Shown: in pieces, positions 36,543 through 45,024 of the stretch
Layout: every line of letters starts with the position of its first letter
How positions within the stretch are numbered: the first letter of the stretch is position 1
Source of the DNA: Neorhizobium galegae bv. orientalis str. HAMBI 540
GTDB taxonomy: Bacteria; Pseudomonadota; Alphaproteobacteria; Rhizobiales; Rhizobiaceae
Direction: 5' to 3'
NCBI RefSeq assembly: GCF_000731315.1
Contig: NZ_HG938353.1
Coordinates: 620,001-684,000 of the forward strand
DNA: 64,000 nucleotides
The notes under the pieces: generated by a model
What the model was told of the DNA's origin: nothing
The model's database searches: none
Seen by the model: only the letters and a program-made list of their open reading frames with translations
Made by a program: the position numbers and the translations under genes

Positions 36543-37048
36543 TTTTTCTTTGGTTCGCGACGAATTCCCATTTTCTCGAACTCGATAAGAAGTCCGGTAA
36601 AAAAATCGGTCGGCGATTTACCTCCGAACGTCTCGGTCATCGCCGCATTGAGGAGGCCGATCAGAGCGTCATTGCCAATCTGTCGCAGCGCAGCCTCGTA
36701 GACCTCATCACCCGTCTTGTTCAGACAGATCGCAACGAAAGCGGCGGCGGCGTCATCTCCGATATCAATCAACACGTCGATGACAGTCCGCATGCTGAAC
36801 TTCGCCATCAGGTCATCAGCATCCTTGTTGGACGCGCTGAACATAAAATCAGCGAGGTTGTGCACCAGAGCCCGGGCTTTCGGAAAACGTTTCACGAGGC
36901 GGAACAAGTCGAAGGCGTTGGCACCGCGAATGGCGACCTTGTTGCCGTTCAGCTCGAAGAATTTCTGCTGGGGAATGATCGCCGCGAGGAAGTCGTCAGG
37001 CGAAAGAAATGCGACGTTGTCGACGCGCTCTAGTTTGGATTCAGTCAT
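36488..37048 (-). CDS. Tail assembly chaperone G
   Basis: A 186-residue protein upstream of the tape measure. The helical core (DDFLAAIIPQQKFFELNGNKVAIRG, FDLFRLVKRFPKARALV, VIDVLIDIGDDAAAAFVAICLNKTGDEVYEAALRQI) matches phage pre-tape-measure chaperones. The basic end (REPKKKQPTRANRQ) carries the frameshift site. It is needed in assembly but is not part of the virion. Confidence 0.75.
   Translation of the reverse strand: MTESKLERVDNVAFLSPDDFLAAIIPQQKFFELNGNKVAIRGANAFDLFRLVKRFPKARALVHNLADFMFSASNKDADDLMAKFSMRTVIDVLIDIGDDAAAAFVAICLNKTGDEVYEAALRQIGNDALIGLLNAAMTETFGGKSPTDFFTGLLIEFEKMGIRREPKKKQPTRANRQVTKTSTRAA
36542..36548 (-). promoter_or_regulatory. -1 ribosomal frameshift site G-AAA-AAG
   Basis: In the frame of the G gene the codons CCA AAG AAA AAG CAG are read. 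The A5 stretch in GAAAAAG lets the AAG tRNA re-pair one base back onto AAA. The minus-1 frame is then open for 92 codons without a stop. GAAAAAG is one base from the canonical A-AAA-AAG slippery heptamer of dnaX. Confidence 0.7.
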
Positions 37049-37110
37049 TCAGTTTCTCCCTAAGAATTGAGGGGCGGCCACAGGATCGCAGCCGCCATTG
37101 TTGATTTGAT

Positions 37111-37914
37111 TTAGTGAGCAACCGGGCGCACGTAGCCGTAGCCAGCACCGCCCTGGTTGTAGACTTTGCCCGTTAGGGAGGCGACGTTCAGCGCATCGAC
37201 ACCCTTCAAGGTTACGTCGCCGTTTGGCCTGAATTCCACGTCGGGGAAGATGTAGTCGACCGGCTCTCCCGGCAAACCGCCGTCAACGACGCCCCAGACT
37301 TGGACTTCGCCGCGAATGCCGGAAGTGCGCATGATCTCGTATTCCACGATCTTGTCGGCTTCGGTGATGGCAGCGAGGGCATAGGTGATCGTCGCGTCAG
37401 CCGCTGCCCCGTCTGGGATTGCGATGAATTCGAGAAGGCCACGCGAACGCTGATAGATGTAGTGGCCTCCACCCATGACGCTCGACGCTTCGGTGTAGGC
37501 GACCGGGTCTTCAACCGCGCCATCGGTTACCGTGGTGATCGTAGGTTTGATGCCGGGAATTTGGATCACGTCACCAACGGCAACGTCTTCGACAACGAGG
37601 GTTGCGGCAGTAACGGCAGACTGTGTCAGGTAGCTGGTCGATGCCAGGAACATCGCCTTGTAGGTCGTCGGCGTCCACATCTGGATATCGGCGATCTGGA
37701 GGACGGCGTCCTGCTGCGTGATCCATGAACCGATCAGCTGGGAGGTGCCGGACTCGTCTGAGCGGCTCTCGACTTCGGTTAGAGTTGGCGTCAGCGTGAT
37801 AGCGCCGACTGGGCCGATCTTGATAAACTTGTCAGTGCCGTGAGGCTTGAATACGACGATACCACCCATGATGCGCTGGCCGGTCGTAAGCTGTTTGATT
37901 GGCGATGTTGCCAT
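37111..37914 (-). CDS. Major tail tube protein
   Basis: A 267-residue beta-rich protein with the pattern of siphovirus tube subunits: KFIKIGPVGAITLTPTLTEVESRSDESGTSQLIGSWI near the start, LLEFIAIPDG in the middle, and ISGIRGEVQVWGV... near the end (actual: RTSGIRGEVQVWG), then YIFPDVEFRPNGDVTLKGVDALNVASLTG. It sits between the tail terminator and the G/GT chaperones, as expected. Confidence 0.8.
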   Translation of the reverse strand: MATSPIKQLTTGQRIMGGIVVFKPHGTDKFIKIGPVGAITLTPTLTEVESRSDESGTSQLIGSWITQQDAVLQIADIQMWTPTTYKAMFLASTSYLTQSAVTAATLVVEDVAVGDVIQIPGIKPTITTVTDGAVEDPVAYTEASSVMGGGHYIYQRSRGLLEFIAIPDGAAADATITYALAAITEADKIVEYEIMRTSGIRGEVQVWGVVDGGLPGEPVDYIFPDVEFRPNGDVTLKGVDALNVASLTGKVYNQGGAGYGYVRPVAH

Positions 37915-37933
37915 GTTTGGTCTCCAGTAAAAT

Positions 37934-38404
37934 TTAGGGGTTGATGTTCTCGCCGGGGTCAGTGTCGCGGGTCGCCAGCGTGAAGGTGATCGGCATCACT
38001 ACCGACATGAGCAGCGTGTCTTCGCTCAGGGGATCAAGCTCCGGCGCTGAAGTTGCCCCGATCTTCCAGCCCCAGTATTTGCCGAAGCCAAGATCACCAG
38101 GATTTACGAGAGCCTTCTCGATCCGCAGGCACATTCCATCGACGCGATCTTCGACATCCTCGAAGGCGGTGCGCTCACTAATCTTGATTGAAACGGTGAC
38201 GTCGCGTTCGACGATAGGATCGGACGGATCGGCCGAGGCGCGAGGAATATCGGTGACAGCAACCAGGACCAGAGGGAAATTATCAGACTGAAATGACCGC
38301 ACGATCCGGCTGGCATAATGAACATTCAGATCGCCAACAGCTGCGGCAAGGTGCGCTTTCACGCCCTTTCGCACCTGCGTTCGAATATGCTCAGCTGCCG
38401 CCAT
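37934..38404 (-). CDS. Tail terminator-like protein
   Basis: A 156-residue protein from ATG 38404. An N-terminal helix (AAAEHIRTQVRKGVKAHLAAAVG) is followed by strands LVLVAVTDIPRASADPSDPIVERDVTVSIKISERT and LLMSVVMPITFTLAT, the alpha/beta plan of gpU/minor tail terminators. It overlaps the preceding gene by 14 bp and precedes the tube gene. A TGCAAGATTC copy lies 49 bp upstream of its start, inside the preceding gene. Confidence 0.7.
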   Translation of the reverse strand: MAAAEHIRTQVRKGVKAHLAAAVGDLNVHYASRIVRSFQSDNFPLVLVAVTDIPRASADPSDPIVERDVTVSIKISERTAFEDVEDRVDGMCLRIEKALVNPGDLGFGKYWGWKIGATSAPELDPLSEDTLLMSVVMPITFTLATRDTDPGENINP

Positions 38405-38753
38405 CAATAGGTCCGATCAACATTACGTCGATCCAACCGTGGCTGTCTTTTTTGCAAGATTCGATGATGTAGGCCCGGCCGCCGATTGTTAATTTATCGC
38501 GGCCTTCGTTCCTGAAGAGCTGACCAGCCCTGGCCGGATCAATGGCCAATACATCGGCAACCTGAAATGTTGCCTTTGCGGTCGCGTCAGACATTTTGAT
38601 GCCGTCGACGGAGATGTCCTCCCAATTCTCGACGAACTGGCAATCCAGGTAATCGGCTTCGGTCTGGCCCTCGCGCAGCCATAGGGCTCCTCCGTCTTCG
38701 CGGAAGACCCTGAAGAGCGCTTTGGAGCTGTGTGCGAAGAGTTTCGAAACCAT
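38391..38753 (-). CDS. Head-tail joining protein candidate
   Basis: A 120-residue protein with strand-rich content: RVFREDGGALWLREGQTEADYLDCQFVENWEDI and FQVADVLAIDPARAGQLFRNEGRDKLTIGGRAYII, ending GWIDVMLI, a pattern common to gpFII-like stopper or head-tail joining proteins. Position between head genes and tail terminator supports this. It is unconfirmed at family level. Confidence 0.6.
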   Translation of the reverse strand: MVSKLFAHSSKALFRVFREDGGALWLREGQTEADYLDCQFVENWEDISVDGIKMSDATAKATFQVADVLAIDPARAGQLFRNEGRDKLTIGGRAYIIESCKKDSHGWIDVMLIGPIDGGS

Positions 38754-38787
38754 CGTATTTCCTGGATTTCCTGGCCGTGAATGAAAG

Positions 38788-39021
38788 CTAAGCTGGCCTA
38801 GCTACCGATCTCACATATGGGTTTATGGGTCGACCGGCCGTATTGTAGGCGGCGCGGGTGTCGGTGAAGACGCCGTCGGTGTAGCTCCAGCCGATGCTAT
38901 AGCCTGCGTTCCCGGCCGTGCGCTCGACATAGTCGAAACCAGGACGATCACCTCTCCCTACGGTGACGTTGATTATGAAATTGGTTGTCGTGTCGATGAC
39001 GAAGTAGACTTTCTGAGACAT
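38788..39021 (-). CDS. Hypothetical protein, 77 aa
   Basis: Starts at ATG 39021 (MSQKVYFVIDTTTN); a longer open frame in this register overlaps the glycine-rich gene and is not credible. The protein is beta-rich, with FIINVTVGRGDRPGFDYVERTAGN and SIGWSYTDGVFTDTRAAYN. It follows the glycine-rich gene by 7 bp and may be its partner or an assembly chaperone, as adhesin chaperones often are small downstream neighbours. That is inference. Confidence 0.5.
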   Translation of the reverse strand: MSQKVYFVIDTTTNFIINVTVGRGDRPGFDYVERTAGNAGYSIGWSYTDGVFTDTRAAYNTAGRPINPYVRSVARPA

Positions 39022-39028
39022 GATAGGG

Positions 39029-39877
39029 TCACGCAGGTTCGAGAACGGAGAAGCGGAAGCGGACGCAGCCGTTGGCACCCATGCCGCCGACGAGGCCCGC
39101 ACCGCCGCCAGCACCAGGGTAGCCGCCGTTGCCACCGGTGGTCGGGGTTGTTTCGTCGTCGATGAAAGGAGCGCCAGCGCCGCCAGAACCGTAGTTGTCC
39201 CAGTTTTCGCCGAAGGTGTTGGTGCCGTCGTGACCATTCTCTCCGGCGTAGAATCCTGGGAGGACGGTGTACGGAGAAGCGCTTCGCCCGACCCCGCCGC
39301 TGTAATTGCCGTCGCGATTGCTACCTCCGCCGCCCGGACCGCTGGAGCTGTTCATCGCGGTGCCACCGGAGGCGTCCGGATCGACGGACTGGCCGTCGTT
39401 GCTGAGGTGTCTGTAATAAGCATTTCGCACGCCATCCGCCCCGACGCCTGCAACGCCGTAGAAGCTACGAACATACATATTGTGCGCTACTATGAGCGAC
39501 GTGCCGCCATCACTCCCGGCCGCGCCACCAGCGCCGACGTCGATGTAAAGATCATTACCTTCGTTTAAATCTGAGAGCTGAAATTCCGTGTAAGTGACAA
39601 TTCCCGGGAAACCGCCAATCCCGGCATGGGCACCGGAATTGCCGCCGCCGCCGCCGCCGATTGCCTGGGCTTCAACGCGAACCTGTGCGAGCGTCAGGCC
39701 TTCATTGCCAGGCTCTGCTGTGACGATAGCCAGGAGTGCGTCGCGATCCCACGAACCGGACTCGGTGAACTCATACCAGTCCTTGCCACCGTCAACTTTC
39801 AGCTTGCGCTTACGGACGAAACCGGAAGCTGCGCCGCCGCCTGAGGATTTTCGAGGAGAAGGATACGGGATCATCAT
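39029..39877 (-). CDS. Glycine-rich virion surface protein candidate
   Basis: A 282-residue protein. After a basic start (RKSSGGGAASGFVRKRKLKVDGG), a segment ESGSWDRDALLAIV and LTLAQVRVEAQAIGGGGGG opens a domain with many Gly runs (VGAGGAAGSDGG, SGPGGGGSNRDG, TGGNGGYPGAGGGAG) ending GANGCVRFRFS. Gly-rich domains of this kind (T4-like gp38 adhesin or Gly_rich_2 tail domains) often bind receptors. It lies among head genes rather than at the tail tip, so it may be a head decoration or fibre. Confidence 0.6.
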   Translation of the reverse strand: MMIPYPSPRKSSGGGAASGFVRKRKLKVDGGKDWYEFTESGSWDRDALLAIVTAEPGNEGLTLAQVRVEAQAIGGGGGGNSGAHAGIGGFPGIVTYTEFQLSDLNEGNDLYIDVGAGGAAGSDGGTSLIVAHNMYVRSFYGVAGVGADGVRNAYYRHLSNDGQSVDPDASGGTAMNSSSGPGGGGSNRDGNYSGGVGRSASPYTVLPGFYAGENGHDGTNTFGENWDNYGSGGAGAPFIDDETTPTTGGNGGYPGAGGGAGLVGGMGANGCVRFRFSVLEPA

Positions 39878-39881
39878 GGGA

Positions 39882-40253
39882 TCAAGCCTCCTGAATTTCG
39901 ATGTATGCCGACCCGGCGTTCGGGGGATCGAAGGTCAGCTTGCGGGGGTTCGAGGCGACGTCGTCGTTGTCGATTACCTTGACCACGCTGAAAGCATAGT
40001 CGCGCTCAAAGATACGCTTTTTCGTGCCGGTGGTGCCTCGCAGAACCTCGACATACGGCAGCGCATCGGTCGACGTGAACGTGGCTGTGACGGTAATGAA
40101 CTCAGTCCGGTCACTGAGCGTGTGCTCGTGCGGATCGTCGCCGGATGCGATATCGAAAGCGAACAGGCGATTGCTGTCGAACGGCGGTGCCTGGACGGTG
40201 TCGGCGTTCGGGGAATCTGAGACTGCTAGTTTGACGACGCCTTTATCGAGCAT
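39882..40253 (-). CDS. Hypothetical head-region protein, 123 aa
   Basis: A 123-residue beta-rich protein following the capsid gene. Segments DRTEFITVTATFTSTDALPYVEVLRG and YAFSVVKVIDNDDVASNPRKLTFDPPNAGSAYIEI suggest an Ig-like or small beta-sandwich fold. Its place next to the glycine-rich protein gene (4-bp gap) hints that it is a capsid accessory or the anchoring domain for it. No family is recognised. Confidence 0.5.
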   Translation of the reverse strand: MLDKGVVKLAVSDSPNADTVQAPPFDSNRLFAFDIASGDDPHEHTLSDRTEFITVTATFTSTDALPYVEVLRGTTGTKKRIFERDYAFSVVKVIDNDDVASNPRKLTFDPPNAGSAYIEIQEA

Positions 40254-40350
40254 GGGGACCTCACTTTAAGAAGGGGGTGCCCACCGCAGGTAGGGAGCCA
40301 TGCGATGGGCGGTTCCGGGCCGGATGATATCGACGGCCCGAAAGGGTGGA

Positions 40351-41385
40351 TTAGTCTTCGCTCGACGCGATATCGACGATGGCCTTCGGACGCTCGACGT
40401 AGGAAACGGTCGACATTTCGGTGTGGACCTGGTCGCCCTTCTTGAACGGCAGTTCCTGGGACTGAGCGTATTCCGGCAGACCGATGGTGTTCACGAGGTC
40501 CTTGTTGTCGCCAGGTGCATAACGGGTCTGGTACATGCCGTCGACGATTGGGCAGAGGATCGCCTTGTCCGGGTCCAGGAAGTAGGTCGATCCGACCTTA
40601 CCTTTGGAATATGAGACGATGTCGATATCGCTTGCAATCGGGAAGCCTGCACGCATGTCGTCACGCATCGCCGAACCCTGGTTGCCAAAGCCGGAAGTCG
40701 AGGACCACAGGGCGAAGGCGTCCTTGACCGAAGCATGTCGGGTGAGTTTGCGGTGGATATTTTTACCCGCAATCAGCTTGTATCCCGTCACCTGAGCCTG
40801 GAAGTCGCCCAGTTCGTCCTCAGCCATTTCCTTCGCTTCGATCAGTTCGGCAACCACATCGGTCGTCGGATCGCTGAGGTCGAAAGCATGAGCGGTACGC
40901 GTGATGCCGAACAACTGGTTGAGGTTTTGCGAAATGCCGCCGGACGCTTTGCGGATTTCGCCAAGCAGGGCACCCATGCGAATAAACTCGCGCATGTTGC
41001 TGTTCTTGCGCTTCATCAGGTCAAGAAGGTCGTTCAGCTTCTGCTGATAACCTTCGCTCTCATTCTCGGAACCGAAGGCCCGGACCCCCTGGACACCTGC
41101 TGCGAGCAGGGTTTCGAACTGCGGGTAGTATGGGACTTTGATCGCGAAACCGCTGCGTTCCGTACGGGCGGATGGATCGCCAAGATAGCCGCGTGGCTGC
41201 TCTTCGATCAATGACAGCGTGCCGTCCTTGTCGAATTCGATCCAGAGAGTATCGACGCTCTCGCCCTTCGAATTCCAGGGAAGCCAGAGGTCCAGCAACT
41301 GGACGACATACGGGCGCTCGTTGATTGCACCGGTTAGCGCAATGAGGTTGTTCGGATCGCCCTTGGGCGCATTCAGCATTACCAT
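40351..41385 (-). CDS. Major capsid protein (lambda gpE family)
   Basis: A 344-residue protein with gpE-family features: INERPYVVQLLDLWLPWNSKGESVDTLWIEFDKDG, then IKVPYYPQFETLLAAGVQGVRAFGSENESEGYQQKLNDLLDLMKRKN (given here in parts), and near the end SYSKGKVGSTYFLDP and CPIVDGMYQTRYAPGDN. It follows the gpD-like gene. AGGAGA stands 10 nt before the ATG. It forms the HK97-fold icosahedral shell. Confidence 0.88.
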   Translation of the reverse strand: MVMLNAPKGDPNNLIALTGAINERPYVVQLLDLWLPWNSKGESVDTLWIEFDKDGTLSLIEEQPRGYLGDPSARTERSGFAIKVPYYPQFETLLAAGVQGVRAFGSENESEGYQQKLNDLLDLMKRKNSNMREFIRMGALLGEIRKASGGISQNLNQLFGITRTAHAFDLSDPTTDVVAELIEAKEMAEDELGDFQAQVTGYKLIAGKNIHRKLTRHASVKDAFALWSSTSGFGNQGSAMRDDMRAGFPIASDIDIVSYSKGKVGSTYFLDPDKAILCPIVDGMYQTRYAPGDNKDLVNTIGLPEYAQSQELPFKKGDQVHTEMSTVSYVERPKAIVDIASSED

Positions 41386-41398
41386 GAGGTAGTCTCCT

Positions 41399-41424
41399 GT
41401 TCTTGTTCTGTTCTTGTAAAGAAC
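41399..41424. promoter_or_regulatory. GTTC repeats before the capsid gene
   Basis: GTTCTTGTTCTGTTC (41399-41413) matches GTTC-N7-GTTC, the LexA-type box, and GTTCTTGTAAAGAAC (41410-41424) is a palindrome. Both lie within 40 bp upstream of the capsid start in a 53-bp gap. They may form an mRNA hairpin near the ribosome site or bind a regulator; a late gene is an unlikely LexA target. Confidence 0.35.
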
Positions 41425-41438
41425 AAAAAACGATTTGG

Positions 41439-41816
41439 TTAGCGGACGACGATGTCCTGTGCGGCGAGGTATGGGGTGATTTCCGCAACCGTCAGCGACG
41501 TGTCGAGATCGAGTTCCAGACCTTTAACCTCACCGTCACGGACGAAGCCGGTGGCGATGACGTCAGCCTCTGCGGCGTCGGTGCGACGACATACAATCGC
41601 GAGATGGAGATTCTCACCGGCAGCTTCGACCAAGGTCTGAGTTGCGCGGACGTATTTGCCGGTCAGGGCATTGGTGACGATTTCGGCGATGACAACGGTT
41701 GCCGATCCGTAGACCGTTGCGCTGGTTTTCAAGGTGATCTTGTCGCGGGACAAGGTGCCATTGGCTTCCGAGCGGATGAAGACTTCATCCGGACGTGGGG
41801 CGTAAATTCTGGCCAT
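41439..41816 (-). CDS. Head decoration protein (lambda gpD-like)
   Basis: A 125-residue protein between protease and capsid genes, where gpD lies in lambda. It has segments VFIRSEANGTLSRDKITLKTS, EIVTNALTGKYVRATQTLVEAAGENLHLAIV and a final ITPYLAAQDIVV, typical of HDPD-fold decoration proteins that trimerise on the shell after expansion. The length agrees with the family (about 110-130). Confidence 0.75.
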   Translation of the reverse strand: MARIYAPRPDEVFIRSEANGTLSRDKITLKTSATVYGSATVVIAEIVTNALTGKYVRATQTLVEAAGENLHLAIVCRRTDAAEADVIATGFVRDGEVKGLELDLDTSLTVAEITPYLAAQDIVVR

Positions 41817-41869
41817 TGTAAAGTCTCCTAAGGACGGTGATGCGTGTGCGCAGTCAGCTCCAGTTGGGG

Positions 41870-42925
41870 TTAGCGCTTACCGCGAAATTGAGAGTTCGCG
41901 GTCTGATAAATGTTTGGAGTGTTGATGGTGGGTGCCGACCGGACCTGATCCGACGGTTTGACGTCAGCCGGGTTGAAGCGAGCGCCATTGCTGATCGCGC
42001 CGCGAAGAGCAGTCCTAAGCTCCGTAGAACGGGCACCGAGCTTGCGGAGGTCATCGACCAACTTCAGCTTGCCGTAGGAGCGAGCCAGAGAACGGGTCTC
42101 TTCGACATCCTTCTTTTCGGCTTCCGTTTCGTCAGCGGCGGGCTCGTCCTTCTTCTCAGGTTCATCACCTTCAGCACGGAAAGAGCGGAGCGCTGCAGCG
42201 CGAGCTACGGTAGCGTCATCAGCTCCATCGTCGCTGGCATCAGCAACAGCCTGGATTGCAGCTTCAGCTGCGTCGACGAGGGCGGAAAGGTCGGTAGTAT
42301 CAGCCATGGTGGGCTCCTCACGTTTTGATCTGGCGAGCATCTCGAATTGTGGAATGGAGATGTCGGTTGGGGTTGCGGATCGAACCGTCGCCAGGGCGTC
42401 GGCACCAATCGGGACGTGGCTGACTTCCAAGAGGGTCCAGTCAGTCGCATGGAAAAGGGGAACGGGAACGCCATCGGTGCGCTCGACCTGAACATATTTC
42501 TGGACGGTGTATCCGGCCGATATCTGTCGATAGAAGCCGTTCTTGACGCCCTGGTAGATGTTTGAAAACTCGGGGAGATAAAGGGCTTTGCCGACGACAT
42601 TCTCGCCTTCCGGCCTGACATCTTCGACCCTTCCAAGGATATCGCCGACGCGACCGGTGTTATGTCCATCGCAAAGCGGCATGCCGGGTGTGCGGCTATA
42701 GTCCAGGCCGCTGGCCAAGAGGACTTCGTCACCCTCGATGTAAGGGCAGGCGTTCGCGGGTCCTGTCCAACTTGGATCAGGCAGCCATGTGCGGACGGGC
42801 GTCGGAGTTGTAATCACAAGACCGGTCGACTGAGTAGCGTCATCAAAAGACACGTCAGGAATGACCAGCGAACGCCGCTGCATCCTCATGCCTTTCTGCT
42901 GACTGTACTTTGCCGGACTATCCAT
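41870..42925 (-). CDS. Prohead protease fused to scaffold
   Basis: A 351-residue protein. The N-terminal 190 residues carry the prohead-protease pattern: PLCDGHNTGRVGDILGRVEDV (candidate His), FYRQISAGYTVQKY (candidate Ser) and LLEVSHVPIGADALATV. The C-terminal part (residues 205-290) is Ala/Asp/Glu-rich and helical (ADTTDLSALVDAAEAAIQAVADAS, EKKDEPAADETEAEKKD), a scaffold. TTTGAGG precedes the ATG. A TGCAAGATTC motif lies 45 bp upstream. Confidence 0.82.
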   Translation of the reverse strand: MDSPAKYSQQKGMRMQRRSLVIPDVSFDDATQSTGLVITTPTPVRTWLPDPSWTGPANACPYIEGDEVLLASGLDYSRTPGMPLCDGHNTGRVGDILGRVEDVRPEGENVVGKALYLPEFSNIYQGVKNGFYRQISAGYTVQKYVQVERTDGVPVPLFHATDWTLLEVSHVPIGADALATVRSATPTDISIPQFEMLARSKREEPTMADTTDLSALVDAAEAAIQAVADASDDGADDATVARAAALRSFRAEGDEPEKKDEPAADETEAEKKDVEETRSLARSYGKLKLVDDLRKLGARSTELRTALRGAISNGARFNPADVKPSDQVRSAPTINTPNIYQTANSQFRGKR

Positions 42926-42969
42926 CCTGACCTCAAATGCTTTGTTGAGATCAGGCTGACGAAGGCGGC

Positions 42970-42979
42970 TGCAAGATTC
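42970..42979 (-). promoter_or_regulatory. TGCAAGATTC motif before the protease gene
   Basis: One copy of the repeated 10-mer in the 120-bp gap between portal and protease genes, 45 bp upstream of the protease ATG. It contains a GATTC (CcrM) site. Read in the direction of transcription it is GAATCTTGCA followed by GCC. Confidence 0.5.
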
Positions 42980-43045
42980 GATGATGAGCCGAAAAATAAT
43001 TTAAAAAGATAAGCCCAACCGGAGCCGGGCCTGTTGATAAGGGAT

Positions 43046-44806
43046 TTAATCTGCCGCGTCGGCTGCGCCGAAGAGGTCCGGAGCGAACGATGATTGCGCA
43101 TCATCGTCTTCCTTCAGCGTAATCGGCTGACGGTACGGATGATCCAGCCACTGCTGACGAGCAGAGTCGGACATCTCTGGCATGCCGAGAGACTGGCGGA
43201 TAAAGATTTCGTCCTCCATGGTGGACGTAAAAAGACCTGCTCGGATCGCTTGACCAATGGCGTCAATGTTGAGCGGAGGTCCTTGAGTTCCATCGGCGGA
43301 GACCGGCAATGGTTGGGCCTGCCAGCCGTTATAGACAGCATAGTTCGTTCCAGCGGTCTTAGCCTGATCGTAATCCGACCGGTTGAGACGATCCACCTGC
43401 TTGGCATTGTAGCCGAGCGAAGCGATAGCCTGAGGGCGGGAGATAAAGCCGGAATTGACCATCTTCGTCATGGCATCGACTTCCTGCTCCGGATAGATAT
43501 GCTCTGTCGGCTGCATCATCCATTCCGGCGACATATGCTCATCGAGCTGCGTTCCCGAGGTAGGTTCCCACAGTCCAAGAATATAAGCCCTCTGGACCAG
43601 GTGACGGAAAATCCGTTCAAGAGCTGGAACCAGGAAGCCGTATCCGATCAGCTCGAATAGCTTCTTCATCACCAGCAACTGGATGCGCATCGCCCGTTCG
43701 TTCACGTCGCCAAGTTCATATGTCAACATCTCGATGGACATGCCGAAGGCAATGGCGACCTCATTCATGGCGGCACGGATATACAGCCCAAAATTACTAT
43801 CGGTCGGGGGCATGTCGGCAAACTTGACGTCGTGCCCCGGGGGCAAGGTCATAGCACCGCCGCTCGGTGGGTTCTCCAGTTCGATAGGAACGGAACCGTC
43901 CTCAGTCTCCCAACCGCCGCCGTCTTCCAGGTCCGGCGCAATATAGAAGATGGTGTGCTTGCTCTGTACAGCCTTCTTCTCAACTTCGTTGAGCATGTAG
44001 CGGCGAACGAGTTCCAAGGTCGGCAGGGCAGCGGAGCCGAACGGCGCACCACGGTTTGACCCTGGTCGCGACGGCTTATAGATATGCATGACGTGTTCGG
44101 CTTCGAACCGGATTGGCTCGAATCTCTGACCAGGAATGTTCGAGACCCAGTCCCGGGGATGGGACGTATAGAGCCAGTAGGCGACCACGCGGTGCATGTC
44201 GTCGAACTCGATCCCGTCGCGGACATAGTTGCCGTTGGTAAGCTGACGACTCCAGCCGATCTGACAGTGATCAGCTTCCCAAACAGCAATTTTGAAATCC
44301 AGGCCGGATCGGCTCGGGTAGTTCTTATGGCTGGTGTCGAGGATGACGAGGAAAACTTCCCCATCTGTAAAGAAGGCTTCGGCGGCCTGGGCCAGCAGGG
44401 TGTCAAATTTCAGGATGCCCCGGATATCGATGTCGTGGCCAAAGCGATCCCAGATCAACTGTAGGGCCGTGTCGTTGATGATAGGCATGATAGCGGCCGT
44501 GTTCGTGACCAGCTGCGTGATACCCTGCTTGTAGTGCGACGAGTTTTCCTTGGCCTGTCGACTGCGAGACCGGAGCAACGGGATTTCGCCGTTCGCCTGG
44601 TTCGGGCCGATGTCCTGCGGGATTTCGAATTTGTCGCTGGATGTGGCCGCCGTGTGGTAGGTCTTGTAAGCTGCCTCGAACAGCGAGTTGATGCCACCGG
44701 CAGCGGCGCGTGCGAGGCCGACGACGAGGTTTCTCGTTCCTTTGGACTTAGGAGAATGGATAGCGATCTGGGCCATCAGTAGCTCCCTCTCGGCGACTGC
44801 GACCAC
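43046..44806 (-). CDS. Portal protein (lambda gpB family)
   Basis: A 586-residue protein with lambda-family portal features: ARAAAGGINSLFEAAYKTYHTA near the start, FEPIRFEAEHVMHIYKPSRPG followed by NRGAPFGSAALPTLELVRRY, VEKKAVQSKHTIFYIAP, and MNEVAIAFGMSIEMLTYELGDVNE. It forms the dodecameric ring through which DNA passes. It overlaps the gpW-like gene by 31 bp. Confidence 0.9.
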   Translation of the reverse strand: MVAVAERELLMAQIAIHSPKSKGTRNLVVGLARAAAGGINSLFEAAYKTYHTAATSSDKFEIPQDIGPNQANGEIPLLRSRSRQAKENSSHYKQGITQLVTNTAAIMPIINDTALQLIWDRFGHDIDIRGILKFDTLLAQAAEAFFTDGEVFLVILDTSHKNYPSRSGLDFKIAVWEADHCQIGWSRQLTNGNYVRDGIEFDDMHRVVAYWLYTSHPRDWVSNIPGQRFEPIRFEAEHVMHIYKPSRPGSNRGAPFGSAALPTLELVRRYMLNEVEKKAVQSKHTIFYIAPDLEDGGGWETEDGSVPIELENPPSGGAMTLPPGHDVKFADMPPTDSNFGLYIRAAMNEVAIAFGMSIEMLTYELGDVNERAMRIQLLVMKKLFELIGYGFLVPALERIFRHLVQRAYILGLWEPTSGTQLDEHMSPEWMMQPTEHIYPEQEVDAMTKMVNSGFISRPQAIASLGYNAKQVDRLNRSDYDQAKTAGTNYAVYNGWQAQPLPVSADGTQGPPLNIDAIGQAIRAGLFTSTMEDEIFIRQSLGMPEMSDSARQQWLDHPYRQPITLKEDDDAQSSFAPDLFGAADAAD

Positions 44807-45024
44807 ATTTTTGGCTTGCCAGTCGGCACGGTGACGCCGTCAACCTTGGCCAGCTGCTGAGCCAGGAACACTAGGTTCTTGGTAATATCGTTGCGGGCTT
44901 TCTGGGTCATCGAGCCCTGGGAACCGACGGCAGCACTCTGAAGCGGGTCGGACAGGGCCTCCTGGTTCTGCTTGATCATGGCGAGCAGAGTGGCCTTATC
45001 CGTGATGTTGAAGAATGGGTTCAT
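44776..45024 (-). CDS. Small head completion protein (gpW-like)
   Basis: An 82-residue protein between terminase and portal genes, the place of lambda gpW. The sequence (ITDKATLLAMIKQNQEALSDPLQSAAVG and ITKNLVFLAQQLAKVDGVTV) is helical with a short turn. gpW-type proteins stabilise packaged DNA and prepare the portal for the tail. It overlaps the terminase gene by 4 bp. Confidence 0.65.
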   Translation of the reverse strand: MNPFFNITDKATLLAMIKQNQEALSDPLQSAAVGSQGSMTQKARNDITKNLVFLAQQLAKVDGVTVPTGKPKMWSQSPRGSY

